A stretch of 64,000 nt of DNA from an uncultured Fibrobacter sp. (GTDB lineage Bacteria; Fibrobacterota; Fibrobacteria; Fibrobacterales; Fibrobacteraceae): NCBI GenBank assembly GCA_934699585.1, contig CAKUWY010000002.1, positions 124,001 through 188,000 of the forward strand, written 5' to 3'. Below, in pieces: positions 40,656-51,101 of this stretch. Within the stretch, counting starts at the first letter, position 1, and each line of letters starts with the position of its first letter. Under the pieces are notes generated by a model. That model was not told where the DNA came from. It was given only the letters and a program-made list of their open reading frames with translations, and made no database searches. A program made the translations under genes and the position numbers.

Positions 40656-41914
40656 TACTTCAGCTCCTCTTGAATCTGGGCGGCTTCGTAGCTGAGAATG
40701 CCGTGAGCTACCGCCACGTTCAGGGATTCCAGTTCGCTGCTCATAGGAATCTTTACTGTCTCGTCGGCAAGCTCGATAAAGTAGGGGTTGGTACCCGCAC
40801 CTTCGTTACCCACCAAGAAAGCCATCTTGCGGAGCTTGCGTTCCGGAATCTGGCGCAGGGACTGCTTGGCATGCAGGTCCGTGGCGATAATCGTGTATCC
40901 CTTGCTGCGCAAGAAGTTTATCTGGTCAATCAAGTCCACGTCGAATTCGAAAGGAACACGGAGGAAAGTTCCCGATGAGCCGCGGACCACCTTCGGGTTG
41001 AAGGGGCTCACGGTACCGCGGCCAAGAATCATGCCGTCAGAACCGAAGCCCAGGCTGGTGCGGAACAGCGTTCCCAAGTTGCCCGGGTCCTGTACCGCAT
41101 CCACAAGGGTCAGCACGCTGCGGCTGGATTCGTAGTTGGGCTTGGTATTTGCAATACGGCAGTGGGCGATAATACCCTGGGGAGTTACCGTAGAGCTAAT
41201 CTGCTTCATCTGGTCGGCAGGCATGTCGTGGAGGGTGATTCCCGCCTCATTGATAAGGTCCAGCAGAGTCTGGTCCTCGAAACCCTCGACGGCGTAAACG
41301 GCAATGACCAGCTCGCGATGGTTTTTTACCAGCTCGGTCACCACATGGACACCTTCGCCCAAGAAACGGCCTTCGCGCTCGCGGCCCTTTTCTGTGGTGA
41401 GGGCCAGGAGCTTCTTGAACCAGGGCGGATTGCCGGCGCTTTCCTCTACGGTTTCCGCCTGGGCTGCGCGGGCTTCCAATACGGACTCGTCCAGGTTTTC
41501 GTCCTGGAAGGCGTCAGACTTTTGTTCTGGACGCTGGCGGTAAATGGGCCTGCTGGATTTTTCAAAACCGGCCTTGTCGAACCCGCGGAAAGGGCGGTCT
41601 CCATCGCGGCGGCGGTCATGACCGAACCTTTCGGAACGGCCGAAGGGCCTGTCTTCAAAACGGCGGGGACGGCGTTCGCGGTCAAAGGGCTTGCGCTCAC
41701 GGTCGAAACGGCGTTCCCCTGTGCGGCCTTCACGGAGGCTTCCGTCTTCGCGAAGTCCACGGGGGCGGTCACCACGAGGGCCACGGCCAAATTCCCTATC
41801 ATCGCCGGTTCTTTCATCGCGGCGGGGGCGGCGTTCATCACGGCTTTCGCTGACGCCGAACTTGCGGTCCAAAGTTTTCCTTATGGTACGCGGGGTCTTG
41901 TTTTCTTCGCTCAT
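40655..41914 (-). CDS. SpoU/TrmH-family RNA methyltransferase with Arg-rich N-terminus
   Basis: A 419-residue protein. The first 130 residues are an unusual Arg/Asp/Gly-rich tract (repeated DRERRPRR-like units), likely an RNA-binding extension. An SpoU substrate-binding part (about 165-240) and a knotted SAM-dependent 2'-O-methyltransferase domain follow, with DAVQDPGNLGTLFRTSLGFG, LVGNEGAGTNP and MSSELESLNVAVAHGI. It probably methylates a ribose in rRNA or tRNA. ATGA overlap with dxs indicates coupling. The target site is unknown. Confidence 0.88.
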   Translation of the reverse strand: MSEENKTPRTIRKTLDRKFGVSESRDERRPRRDERTGDDREFGRGPRGDRPRGLREDGSLREGRTGERRFDRERKPFDRERRPRRFEDRPFGRSERFGHDRRRDGDRPFRGFDKAGFEKSSRPIYRQRPEQKSDAFQDENLDESVLEARAAQAETVEESAGNPPWFKKLLALTTEKGREREGRFLGEGVHVVTELVKNHRELVIAVYAVEGFEDQTLLDLINEAGITLHDMPADQMKQISSTVTPQGIIAHCRIANTKPNYESSRSVLTLVDAVQDPGNLGTLFRTSLGFGSDGMILGRGTVSPFNPKVVRGSSGTFLRVPFEFDVDLIDQINFLRSKGYTIIATDLHAKQSLRQIPERKLRKMAFLVGNEGAGTNPYFIELADETVKIPMSSELESLNVAVAHGILSYEAAQIQEELK

Positions 41915-43779
41915 AGTTTTTCCATCAGTTGTTCGGCGACAGATTCGCCATCGATTTTCAAGAGTTTGTAAAGGTTCTTGATTTCACCTTGCTCCACGAA
42001 ATTATCCGGGATTCCGAACCGGAAGAACTTCTTGCCTGAATATCCAAGATCTGCGGCGAGCTCCATCACGGCAGAGCCAAAGCCGCCTACTAAGGTGTTG
42101 TCCTCGAGAGTGACAATGGTGTCGTGGCTTTCGAACAGTCCCCGATAACATTCGGTGTCCAGGGGCTTCACCAGACGGGCGTCCACGAGAGTGGGGTTAT
42201 GCCCATGCTCGCGAAGAATCTTCGCCGTCTTCTTCAGTTCGTTGGTCATGAACCCGGCACCCAAAAGCAGAATGCCCTTGCCCTGTTCCAGGACCTTCGG
42301 GAGCTTCACATCTACTGTCGCAGGCAGCTCCAAAAGCTTCTCGGCAAGGGCGGTCCCGCGGGGGTAACGGATAGCCACAGGGCCTTTCATGTCGATGGAA
42401 ACCTTCAGCATATCCCGAAGTTCGTTTTCGTCGCTGGGCGCAAGAATGGTCATGCCCGGCACCGTGCGGAGGAACGACAGGTCAAAGGTCCCGTGATGGG
42501 TAGGCCCGTCGGCGCCCACAAGGCCCGCGCGGTCCAGCACGAACACCACGTGGAGTTTCTGCAGGGCCACGTCGTGCATAATCTGGTCGTAGGCCCGCTG
42601 CATAAAGCTGGAATAGATTGCCACCACCGGAACAATTCCATCGCAGGCAAGGCCTGCGGCAAAGGTCACCGCATGTTCTTCGGCAATACCCACGTCTATC
42701 ACCCGGTCAGGCAGTTCTTTGGCCACAATGTCCAGGCCGCAGCCCGTAGGCATGGCGGCCGTAATCCCGATAATGCGGTTATCCTTCTTGGCCAGTTCCA
42801 GCAGGGTCTTTCCGAACACGCTGGTAAGGGATGGGTTCGGACTGCCCGGCGAAAGGGGGAGCCCGCTTTCGGGGTCGAAGGGGCCCGTGCCGTGGAACTT
42901 GGTGGGGTTCTTCTCGGCGGCATTCAGCCCGCGGCCCTTCTCGGTCAGAACATGGACCAGGCAAGGCCCCGGCTGGGACTTGACCCGCTCGAGAATCATG
43001 ATCAGTTCGTTGATGTCGTGACCGTCGATAGGCCCGAAATAGCGAATACCCAGGTCTTCGAAGAAAGTCCCCGGCTTCACGGCGTTCTTCGCCGCGTTTT
43101 CCACCTGCAAGAACAAATCGCGGAACCTGCTCCCTAGCACACCCGGGAGCCTTGTCATGAGGCGGTCCAAATCGGAGCGCATCTTGTTGTAGACCGGGTC
43201 GGATATCACGCGGTTCAGGTACTTGCTGAACCCGCCCACATTGGGAGCGATGCTCATCTTGTTGTCGTTCAAGATGATGGTCATGTTCTGTTTCGAAATG
43301 CCCGCGTTGTTCAGGGCCTCGTAAGCCATACCGCCGGTCATGGAACCGTCACCGATGACAGCCACCACGTTGTTCTTGCGGTTAAAGTGGTTGCGGGCCA
43401 CAGCAAAGCCAAGAGCCGCCGAAATGGAGGTGGTGGCATGTCCTGCGCCAAAGCAGTCGTACTCGCTTTCGCAGCGTTTCAAAAATCCGGAAATGCCGCC
43501 CTGCTGGCGGAGTGTGTCGAACCGGTCGTAGCGGCCCGTCAAAAGCTTGTGCACATAGGCCTGGTGCCCTACGTCCCAGACAATCTTGTCTTCGGGAGCG
43601 TTAAACACGTAATGGAGGGCGATGGTCAGTTCTACCACCCCGAGGCTAGACGCCAAGTGGCCGCCATGCTTGGCCACCTGACCAATGATGGTCTCGCGTA
43701 CCTGGGACGCCAGGTTATAAAGTTCCTCCACAGAACAATGCTTGATGTCCTCGGGAGACTTTATGTCTTTCAGTTCCAT
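41911..43779 (-). CDS. dxs: 1-deoxy-D-xylulose-5-phosphate synthase
   Basis: A 622-residue thiamine-diphosphate enzyme that starts the MEP pathway of isoprenoid synthesis from pyruvate and glyceraldehyde 3-phosphate. Visible motifs are VWDVGHQAYVHKLLTGR, the thiamine motif VIGDGSMTGGMAYEALN ... ILNDNKMSI, and the later VDVGIAEEHAVTFAAGLA and RYPRGTA. It overlaps ispA upstream (TAATG) and the methyltransferase downstream (ATGA); the two isoprenoid enzymes are thus made together. Confidence 0.95.
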   Translation of the reverse strand: MELKDIKSPEDIKHCSVEELYNLASQVRETIIGQVAKHGGHLASSLGVVELTIALHYVFNAPEDKIVWDVGHQAYVHKLLTGRYDRFDTLRQQGGISGFLKRCESEYDCFGAGHATTSISAALGFAVARNHFNRKNNVVAVIGDGSMTGGMAYEALNNAGISKQNMTIILNDNKMSIAPNVGGFSKYLNRVISDPVYNKMRSDLDRLMTRLPGVLGSRFRDLFLQVENAAKNAVKPGTFFEDLGIRYFGPIDGHDINELIMILERVKSQPGPCLVHVLTEKGRGLNAAEKNPTKFHGTGPFDPESGLPLSPGSPNPSLTSVFGKTLLELAKKDNRIIGITAAMPTGCGLDIVAKELPDRVIDVGIAEEHAVTFAAGLACDGIVPVVAIYSSFMQRAYDQIMHDVALQKLHVVFVLDRAGLVGADGPTHHGTFDLSFLRTVPGMTILAPSDENELRDMLKVSIDMKGPVAIRYPRGTALAEKLLELPATVDVKLPKVLEQGKGILLLGAGFMTNELKKTAKILREHGHNPTLVDARLVKPLDTECYRGLFESHDTIVTLEDNTLVGGFGSAVMELAADLGYSGKKFFRFGIPDNFVEQGEIKNLYKLLKIDGESVAEQLMEKL

Positions 43780-44666
43780 TACTTAACCCGGGTGATAATG
43801 AATGCGGCTATGGCCCGAAGGATTTCGGTATCGCAGGAAAGGGAATCCAGAGACTTGATGGACTCTTCGAAGAGTTCCTTGGCCTTTTCCCTGGAGCGGT
43901 CAAGCCCCACGACGGAGGGGTAGGTGGCCTTGCCCTTCTCGATGTCGGAACCGGCATCCTTGCCCAGTTCTTCGGTAGTGGAGACAATGTCCAGGATATC
44001 GTCCACGATCTGGAACGCAAGGCCGATGGACTTGCCGTACTTGCGGATGACCTGGATATCGGCATCGCTTGCACCGGCAAGCATGGCGCCTACCTGCAGG
44101 GCCGCCTCGATAAGGGCCGCCGTCTTGTGGTAATGGATGTAGTCCACCGTTTCCAGGTCCACTTCCTTGCCTTCGCACTCGATATCAATCATTTCGCCGC
44201 CGATAAGGCCGTAGGTGCTGAGCAGGTGTGCAAGGACCTCGATTGCACGGGCGTTTCCTGTCTTACCCATGAGTTCAAAAGCGAGCACGCAAAGGGCATC
44301 TCCAGCCATTACGGCCGTAGCCTCGCCAAACTGCTTGTGGCTGGTGGGCTTTCCCCTGCGGAAATCGTCGTTGTCGATACAGGGCAGGTCGTCGTGAATG
44401 AGGGAGAAGGTGTGGATCATCTCCAGGGCGACCATGGCAAGCTCAACGCCTTCGCCCTTGCCGCCGAACATGTCGAAAGTAGCCCTAACAAGGGCAGGAC
44501 GCAGGCGCTTACCGCCCGCCAGCATAGAATAGCGCATGGCCTCGTGCAACCGGCAGGGCCGATCCTTCACCGGAGGGAGGTACTTGTCAAATAGGGCTTC
44601 CGCCTCTACAGAAATCTTGGACAGATAGTCCTGTGCAATAGCTGCTTCTTTTTCAATAGACTGCAT
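43779..44666 (-). CDS. ispA: Short-chain polyprenyl (farnesyl) diphosphate synthase
   Basis: A 295-residue trans-prenyltransferase joining IPP to allylic diphosphates. The first Asp-rich motif is LIHDDLPCIDNDDFRRGKPT and the second VDDILDIVS; GGKRLRPALV binds IPP. The two residues between the first Asp pair and the third Asp give the longer DDxxxxD form typical of bacterial FPP synthases. It is the first gene of the operon; a TATCTTTG box lies 5 nt before the ATG. Confidence 0.9.
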   Translation of the reverse strand: MQSIEKEAAIAQDYLSKISVEAEALFDKYLPPVKDRPCRLHEAMRYSMLAGGKRLRPALVRATFDMFGGKGEGVELAMVALEMIHTFSLIHDDLPCIDNDDFRRGKPTSHKQFGEATAVMAGDALCVLAFELMGKTGNARAIEVLAHLLSTYGLIGGEMIDIECEGKEVDLETVDYIHYHKTAALIEAALQVGAMLAGASDADIQVIRKYGKSIGLAFQIVDDILDIVSTTEELGKDAGSDIEKGKATYPSVVGLDRSREKAKELFEESIKSLDSLSCDTEILRAIAAFIITRVK

Positions 44667-44671
44667 ACTCC

Positions 44672-44679
44672 CAAAGATA
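44672..44679 (-). promoter_or_regulatory. -7 box of the ispA-dxs operon
   Basis: TATCTTTG on the minus strand, exact TAnnTTTG match, 5 nt before the ATG. Confidence 0.6.
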
Positions 44680-44787
44680 CTTAAATCAGGGGGTCCCCCT
44701 ATCCCGTTTTACCCCCATTTTATCCCCTTTTTCCCCGTTTCGTCATAAATAAATGGACCGAGTTGTGCTTTTTTCTTTTTTTGGAGA

Positions 44788-44795
44788 TAGATTTC
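44788..44795 (+). promoter_or_regulatory. -7 box of hppA
   Basis: TAGATTTC, 15 nt before the ATG; AGGAGG lies between them. Confidence 0.5.
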
Positions 44796-44810
44796 AAATA
44801 GGAGGTTCCC

Positions 44811-47177
<2,367 letters not shown>

Positions 47178-47178
47178 C

Positions 47179-48513
47179 CTACCTGGATTCGGACTTCTTG
47201 AAGGTGGCGCTGGTCACACGGTTGCGGCCTGCCTGCTTGGAGGCATACAGGGCCTTGTCCGCACGGTCGAACAGGCGCTTGGGATCTTCGCCCGCAACCA
47301 TTTCGGCGATACCGAAGGAGCAAGTGACCACCTGCTGCTTGATAAGCTGGGTCGTCTCGATAGCGTGACGGAGCTTTTCGGCCAAGAACTGGGCGTTCTG
47401 GATAGGCGTGTCGCCGCAGAGGATCACGAACTCTTCGCCACCCCAGCGGACCAGGGCATCGGTGTTACGGATCTTGCCCTGGATAAGCTTGGTGAGGTTC
47501 ACCAGCACCTCGTCGCCCACATTGTGGCCCCAGGTGTCGTTCACGTCCTTGAAATGGTCGATATCCAGAATCACGAAGGAAACGGGGCTTCCGTTCTTTA
47601 CCAGTTCCTCGTGTTCACGCATAAGCACGCTGCTGAAGCCCGCACGGTTCAGGCAACCCGTCAGCGGGTCTTCCTTGCTGGACTTTTCGTATTCGCTCTT
47701 CTCGATTTCCAGGGCTTTCAGGTTCTTTTCTAGTTCCTCGCGCTTTTTCTTGTTGGAAGCCCGTTCACGGCTGTAGTCGAAGAAACGGATAATCAAGATG
47801 ATCAAGAAGGTCACAAACCAGATAGCGACGATGATGGTCACCAGGTCTGCCCAGGCAATCTTCTTGCCCTTGAAGCAGAGGCCGCGAATTTCCATGGTGC
47901 CGTAGCCCAGGGGAGCGTTGGTGCCCGTTTGGATTTCGATAAGGGGCACGTTGGACAGGTCCACGCGGGCCTTGTGCACGTTGATTTCGTTCTGGGCCAC
48001 CCACCAGCCCGCCACGCGGAATTCCTGGGGCACGAACACCGCAGGGTAGGTTTCTTCTAGCGGGAAAAATTCCAGTTCGTTGAATTTCAGGGAACTTTCG
48101 TCGCCTTCACGGTAAATGGACGGGTCGTAGCTGCGCATGTAGAGGCGCACCGTTCCCTCGCCGCGGGGCTTAATCCACACGAAAATGCTGTCGTAGTGGG
48201 AAAGGTCCAATCCTTTGGTCTGGCCATCTCCCAGCAAAATCTTGATACCCGCAAAGGGGTAAGCGTAGCCTTCCCGCAGTTCGTAGTCCACCACCACGGA
48301 AGAATCCGTACGAATCAGTTTGACTGCGGAATTACCGCCGTCGGCGGAGTCCGTCTGGGCGATAATGTAGGGGTAGTCGGAAAGGTTCAAGAAGACAATG
48401 TCGTTCAGCCCCTTGTGGTAAGCCGTAAGGGCGATAACCGTAGCGGCAAGGAGCACAAAAATCAGGATATTCATCCTGAACAGGGCATATATCTTTTCCA
48501 TCAACCAAGACAT
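47179..48513 (-). CDS. Membrane diguanylate cyclase (GGDEF)
   Basis: A 444-residue signalling protein. An N-terminal helix (about 12-30) and a second one (about 222-240) enclose a periplasmic beta-rich sensor domain that may bind a ligand. A short coiled coil (about 255-280) leads to a GGDEF domain with DPLTGCLNRAGF, DIDHFKDVNDTWGHNVGDEVL and the active-site variant GGEEF. It makes cyclic di-GMP, probably in response to an envelope signal. An RxxD-type inhibitory site was not clearly seen. Confidence 0.9.
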   Translation of the reverse strand: MSWLMEKIYALFRMNILIFVLLAATVIALTAYHKGLNDIVFLNLSDYPYIIAQTDSADGGNSAVKLIRTDSSVVVDYELREGYAYPFAGIKILLGDGQTKGLDLSHYDSIFVWIKPRGEGTVRLYMRSYDPSIYREGDESSLKFNELEFFPLEETYPAVFVPQEFRVAGWWVAQNEINVHKARVDLSNVPLIEIQTGTNAPLGYGTMEIRGLCFKGKKIAWADLVTIIVAIWFVTFLIILIIRFFDYSRERASNKKKREELEKNLKALEIEKSEYEKSSKEDPLTGCLNRAGFSSVLMREHEELVKNGSPVSFVILDIDHFKDVNDTWGHNVGDEVLVNLTKLIQGKIRNTDALVRWGGEEFVILCGDTPIQNAQFLAEKLRHAIETTQLIKQQVVTCSFGIAEMVAGEDPKRLFDRADKALYASKQAGRNRVTSATFKKSESR

Positions 48514-48573
48514 CTAAAAGATTCCGTTTAACTTGCTTTCAAAATAATACAAAACTATTGCGAAAACAAGAGT

Positions 48574-49653
48574 TTACCTGCTCAAAAAACCTCCCAAACG
48601 GCCAACCGTGAAACGGAGGGTCTGTGCAAGCTCTTCTTGGGAGTGCGCGGAGGGGTGACCGTGGAGCGCGGTGTTCTCAGTCTGGACCAACTTGTACTCC
48701 AGGTCCTTGAAGCCCTTCGCCTGCTGGTCTTCGAAAACCTGTTGCACCGCAGGAGTCATGGCGTCGTTAGGCCAGGTCTTGGTAGATACCAGCAGGAACT
48801 TCACACCGGGGTGCAGTTTGCGGAGCTTGGCGAGCAAGGCGTCGTAGGTCGCCTTGAAGGCGGCAGGATCTGCGTAGGGAGGATTGCCCTGAAAGTCGTT
48901 GATGCCCACAAAAATCACGATGACCTGTGGGTGGAAGGTCTCGAAATTCCAGAGTTCGGATTCCCCCTGTTCCGCCGCACCAAAGACGGTGTAGTCGTAG
49001 AGCCTGCTCAAAGGCCAGTCGGGCACAATCCCGTCGTAGTTGCGGACAAGGCCGCGGCCGCTTACCGCGTTAATCTGAAAGTCCGCCTTGTATCCGTCGG
49101 CCAGCAAAAAGGCGTAACTCTTGGAAGTATTGGTCTTTTCGAAAACGGTTCCGTCTTCGGGGCCGTTCGCCTCGTTGCCGTAACCTACACTGTAGGAATC
49201 CCCGATAAATTCGATGCGGCGGTTAGAAGCCTTGGGCTTGGGCCCGAACTTGCCTCCCTTGCCGAGGTCGATACCGTAGAGGTTGATCTTTCCTGGATTG
49301 GACTCGCTTACCTTGATCAGGCGGAACTGATGGACGCCTTCGCCCTGGACTTTTACCTTGTGGGTTTCGCGGGCGTCGATGACGAAATACTCGGCGGTCT
49401 TGCCGTCGATATCCAGACGGTAGCGGGCCTCCCCTTCCAAGTCAAAGGAAAGTTCCTTCGTGGTAGCGGCAAACTGGACCATGACTCCGGGAGCGCTTGC
49501 GGTAAGGGCCTGGGGCGAAACTTGCCAGCGGCCCGTCAAGAGAACATTTTCCAACAGGGGATGATTCATAGGACCTCCGAAAGAGAAGGTGAAAAAGCCG
49601 AACGCCAAAAGCAAGAGGGCGGCAAAGGAGATGTGCGTTTTTTCCGTGTTCAT
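48574..49653 (-). CDS. CE2-type SGNH carbohydrate esterase
   Basis: A 359-residue exported esterase. After a signal peptide (about 1-27) comes a jelly-roll domain (about 35-150), then an SGNH hydrolase domain with the nucleophile in FIGDSYSVGYGN, VGINDF and the C-terminal HPSAHSQEELA. This order is that of CE2 acetyl-xylan/cellooligosaccharide esterases, which deacetylate hemicellulose. A frame extended by 102 residues upstream exists only because the repeats at 49709-49959 are open; its translation is repeat-like, so the ATG at 49653 is used. TATATTAT lies 9 nt before the start. Confidence 0.85.
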   Translation of the reverse strand: MNTEKTHISFAALLLLAFGFFTFSFGGPMNHPLLENVLLTGRWQVSPQALTASAPGVMVQFAATTKELSFDLEGEARYRLDIDGKTAEYFVIDARETHKVKVQGEGVHQFRLIKVSESNPGKINLYGIDLGKGGKFGPKPKASNRRIEFIGDSYSVGYGNEANGPEDGTVFEKTNTSKSYAFLLADGYKADFQINAVSGRGLVRNYDGIVPDWPLSRLYDYTVFGAAEQGESELWNFETFHPQVIVIFVGINDFQGNPPYADPAAFKATYDALLAKLRKLHPGVKFLLVSTKTWPNDAMTPAVQQVFEDQQAKGFKDLEYKLVQTENTALHGHPSAHSQEELAQTLRFTVGRLGGFLSR

Positions 49654-49662
49654 TTGTGCTGA

Positions 49663-49670
49663 ATAATATA
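49663..49670 (-). promoter_or_regulatory. -7 box of the CE2 esterase gene
   Basis: TATATTAT on the minus strand, 9 nt before the ATG. Confidence 0.45.
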
Positions 49671-49708
49671 TAAAATGAGGGACAGGAGGGAAGGGGAATA
49701 TGAGTGGT

Positions 49709-49822
49709 GAGTGGTGAGTGGTATGAGGTACGAGGTCGGGCCTGCGGCCCTTTGAGGTATGAGGGGTTGTGTGTAGTGTGTAGTGTGTAGTGTGTAGTGT
49801 GTGGTGAGTTGTGAGTGGTGAG
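49709..49822 (+). repeat. Heptamer tract, copy 1 of a 114-bp direct repeat
   Basis: Includes four TGTAGTG units in a row and an internal GGGCC/GGCCC hairpin. The copy at 50411-50524 is identical except for one base. Confidence 0.95.
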
Positions 49823-49849
49823 GAATGAGAAATGAGAAATGAATTCGTC

Positions 49850-49912
49850 ATCCTCACGCAGGTGAGGATCCGCTTACTGCAATCTAGCAGATCCTCGCCT
49901 TCGCGAGGATGA
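49850..49912. repeat. Double hairpin bounded by GTCAT and ATGAC
   Basis: Left hairpin CCTCAC-GCAG-GTGAGG, right hairpin ATCCTCGC-CTTC-GCGAGGAT. The same plan with different left stem is at 53078-53168. Confidence 0.85.
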
Positions 49913-49935
49913 CAACGTTTAAGACGCGAGCCTCT

Positions 49936-50000
49936 CACCTCAAAGCGAAGCGACCTCAAACCCCTAGCCCCTAGATCCTACCCCCTAAATCCTATAACTA
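49936..50000 (+). repeat. Pyrimidine-rich heptamer arm before the small secreted protein gene
   Basis: CACCTCAAAGCGAAGCGACC is shared with 50577; then AACCCCT, AGCCCCT, AGATCCT, ACCCCCT, AAATCCT, ATAACTA. Confidence 0.8.
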
Positions 50001-50053
50001 TAATCTATCATTTTGATGAAAATTATGTATTTGACTTTATGGATTTGCAAAGG

Positions 50054-50061
50054 TATATTAG
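50054..50061 (+). promoter_or_regulatory. -7 box of the small secreted protein gene
   Basis: TATATTAG, 47 nt before the ATG at 50109; AAGGAG is near the start. Confidence 0.45.
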
Positions 50062-50108
50062 GGGCATAAGAAACAAGAAATTCAAAAAAGAACAAGGAGT
50101 TCAAAAAA

Positions 50109-50390
50109 ATGAAAAAGCTTTTGGTTATCTTCGCACTGGTCGCCGCAACATTCGCTTCTGCCGAAAATACGCGGGCAATCCCCAATCAATCGATCAATGT
50201 GACGAGAAACTGCAAGGCCATCGTAGAACAGGCTTGGGTGTTCGGCACTGCCGTTCCTGCCCGTTGCCAGGCCTTCAATCTTGACCAATCTAACAAGGCC
50301 CAGCCCACCGTCAAACAGACGGCCTCACGAAACAGTGTCGCTATAAAAGTTTCGAAGCACCGCTCCTCTATCGCCGCCAAACAAGGCTAG
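50109..50390 (+). CDS. Small secreted protein of unknown function
   Basis: A 93-residue protein with a clear signal peptide (MKKLLVIFALVAATFASA, cleaved after residue 18). The mature 75 residues are basic, with two Cys (in RNCKAI and PARCQAF) that could form a disulfide. No family is recognised. Promoter, leader with AAGGAG and gene lie between two nearly identical 114-bp repeats (49709-49822 and 50411-50524), so recombination between them would delete the gene cleanly. Confidence 0.7.
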   Translation: MKKLLVIFALVAATFASAENTRAIPNQSINVTRNCKAIVEQAWVFGTAVPARCQAFNLDQSNKAQPTVKQTASRNSVAIKVSKHRSSIAAKQG

Positions 50391-50410
50391 GCGATTTAGT
50401 TGTGAGTTGT

Positions 50411-50524
50411 GAGTGGTGAGTGGTATGAGGTACGAGGTCGGGCCTGCGGCCCTTTGAGGTATGAGGGGTTGTGTGTAGTGTGTGGTGTGTAGTGTGTAGT
50501 GTGTGGTGAGTTGTGAGTGGTGAG
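50411..50524 (+). repeat. Heptamer tract, copy 2 of the 114-bp direct repeat
   Basis: Differs from 49709-49822 at one position (TGTGGTG for TGTAGTG in one unit). Confidence 0.95.
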
Positions 50525-50576
50525 GTGTGAGATATGAGACACGAACCTCAAAGGGAGCCTTTGGCGACCGAGCTCA

Positions 50577-50624
50577 CACCTCAAAGCGAAGCGACCTCAA
50601 ACCCCTACCCCCCAATTACTATAT
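50577..50624 (+). repeat. Pyrimidine-rich arm before the cytochrome c gene
   Basis: Thirty bases identical to 49936-49965, then ACCCCCC, AATTACT, running directly into the promoter box. Confidence 0.8.
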
Positions 50625-50627
50625 TCT
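50620..50627 (+). promoter_or_regulatory. -7 box of the cytochrome c gene
   Basis: TATATTCT, 4 nt before the ATG. Confidence 0.5.
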
Positions 50628-50631
50628 CCCC

Positions 50632-51078
50632 ATGCGCCGTTCGTTTAGAACCCTGGGAATCGCCCTCTGTCTTGCAGGCTACGGCCTGGTTCTTGGCGAT
50701 CCGGCGCCTGCAGGAGACGCGCCTGAGCCCGGTTCTCCCGGAGACACCCTCACCAGAGAAGACAAGCGCATGGCCTACCTGGTCTATAAGCTCCTGGACA
50801 AAGACGGAAAAATCAAAGGGGCAAACCTGGAGCGGGGCAAAAAACTCTTTTACCAGAACTGCAGGGGCTGCCACAATCTCGATGGCAGGCGAGTCAATTT
50901 CACGCCGACGGAGGCAAAGCCCACCTACCTGGGGCAAAGGGCCCGGGAAGACATGCCCACATTCTGGTACCAGATGAATTTCGGTGACGAGACCCGGGAG
51001 GGCATGGAACCGTTTTACGATGAGCTCACGCTGGACGAAATGGTGGACATCGCAGGCTACGCCCAGACGCTGCCCTAA
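50632..51078 (+). CDS. Monohaem cytochrome c
   Basis: A 148-residue exported protein with a signal peptide (about 1-22) and one haem c motif, NCRGCHNL. Helical segments before and after (EDKRMAYLVYKLL, LDEMVDIAGYAQTLP) fit a small class I cytochrome c. It would carry electrons in the periplasm. There is no oxidase, reductase or cytochrome maturation gene next to it. A longer frame begins inside the upstream repeat; the ATG at 50632, 4 nt after a promoter box, is preferred. Confidence 0.85.
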   Translation: MRRSFRTLGIALCLAGYGLVLGDPAPAGDAPEPGSPGDTLTREDKRMAYLVYKLLDKDGKIKGANLERGKKLFYQNCRGCHNLDGRRVNFTPTEAKPTYLGQRAREDMPTFWYQMNFGDETREGMEPFYDELTLDEMVDIAGYAQTLP

Positions 51079-51101
51079 AAACGCTTTTGACTAAATCCGA
51101 A

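Larger units (their letters stand above)
49654..50108. other. 455-bp intergenic region built of repeats
   Basis: From left: the CE2 promoter, a heptamer tract (49709-49822), a double ATGAC hairpin (49850-49912), a pyrimidine heptamer arm (49936-50000), then the promoter and leader of the small secreted protein gene. No coding sequence was seen. Confidence 0.7.

Noticed and set aside
49654..49959. N-terminal extension of the CE2 esterase by 102 residues
   Set aside because: The extension is the translation of hairpin and heptamer repeats, whereas the ATG at 49653 is followed by a proper signal peptide and preceded by a promoter box.
49709..50524. Heptamer repeats as a CRISPR array
   Set aside because: The units are 7 bp without spacers of constant length, and no cas genes are present.
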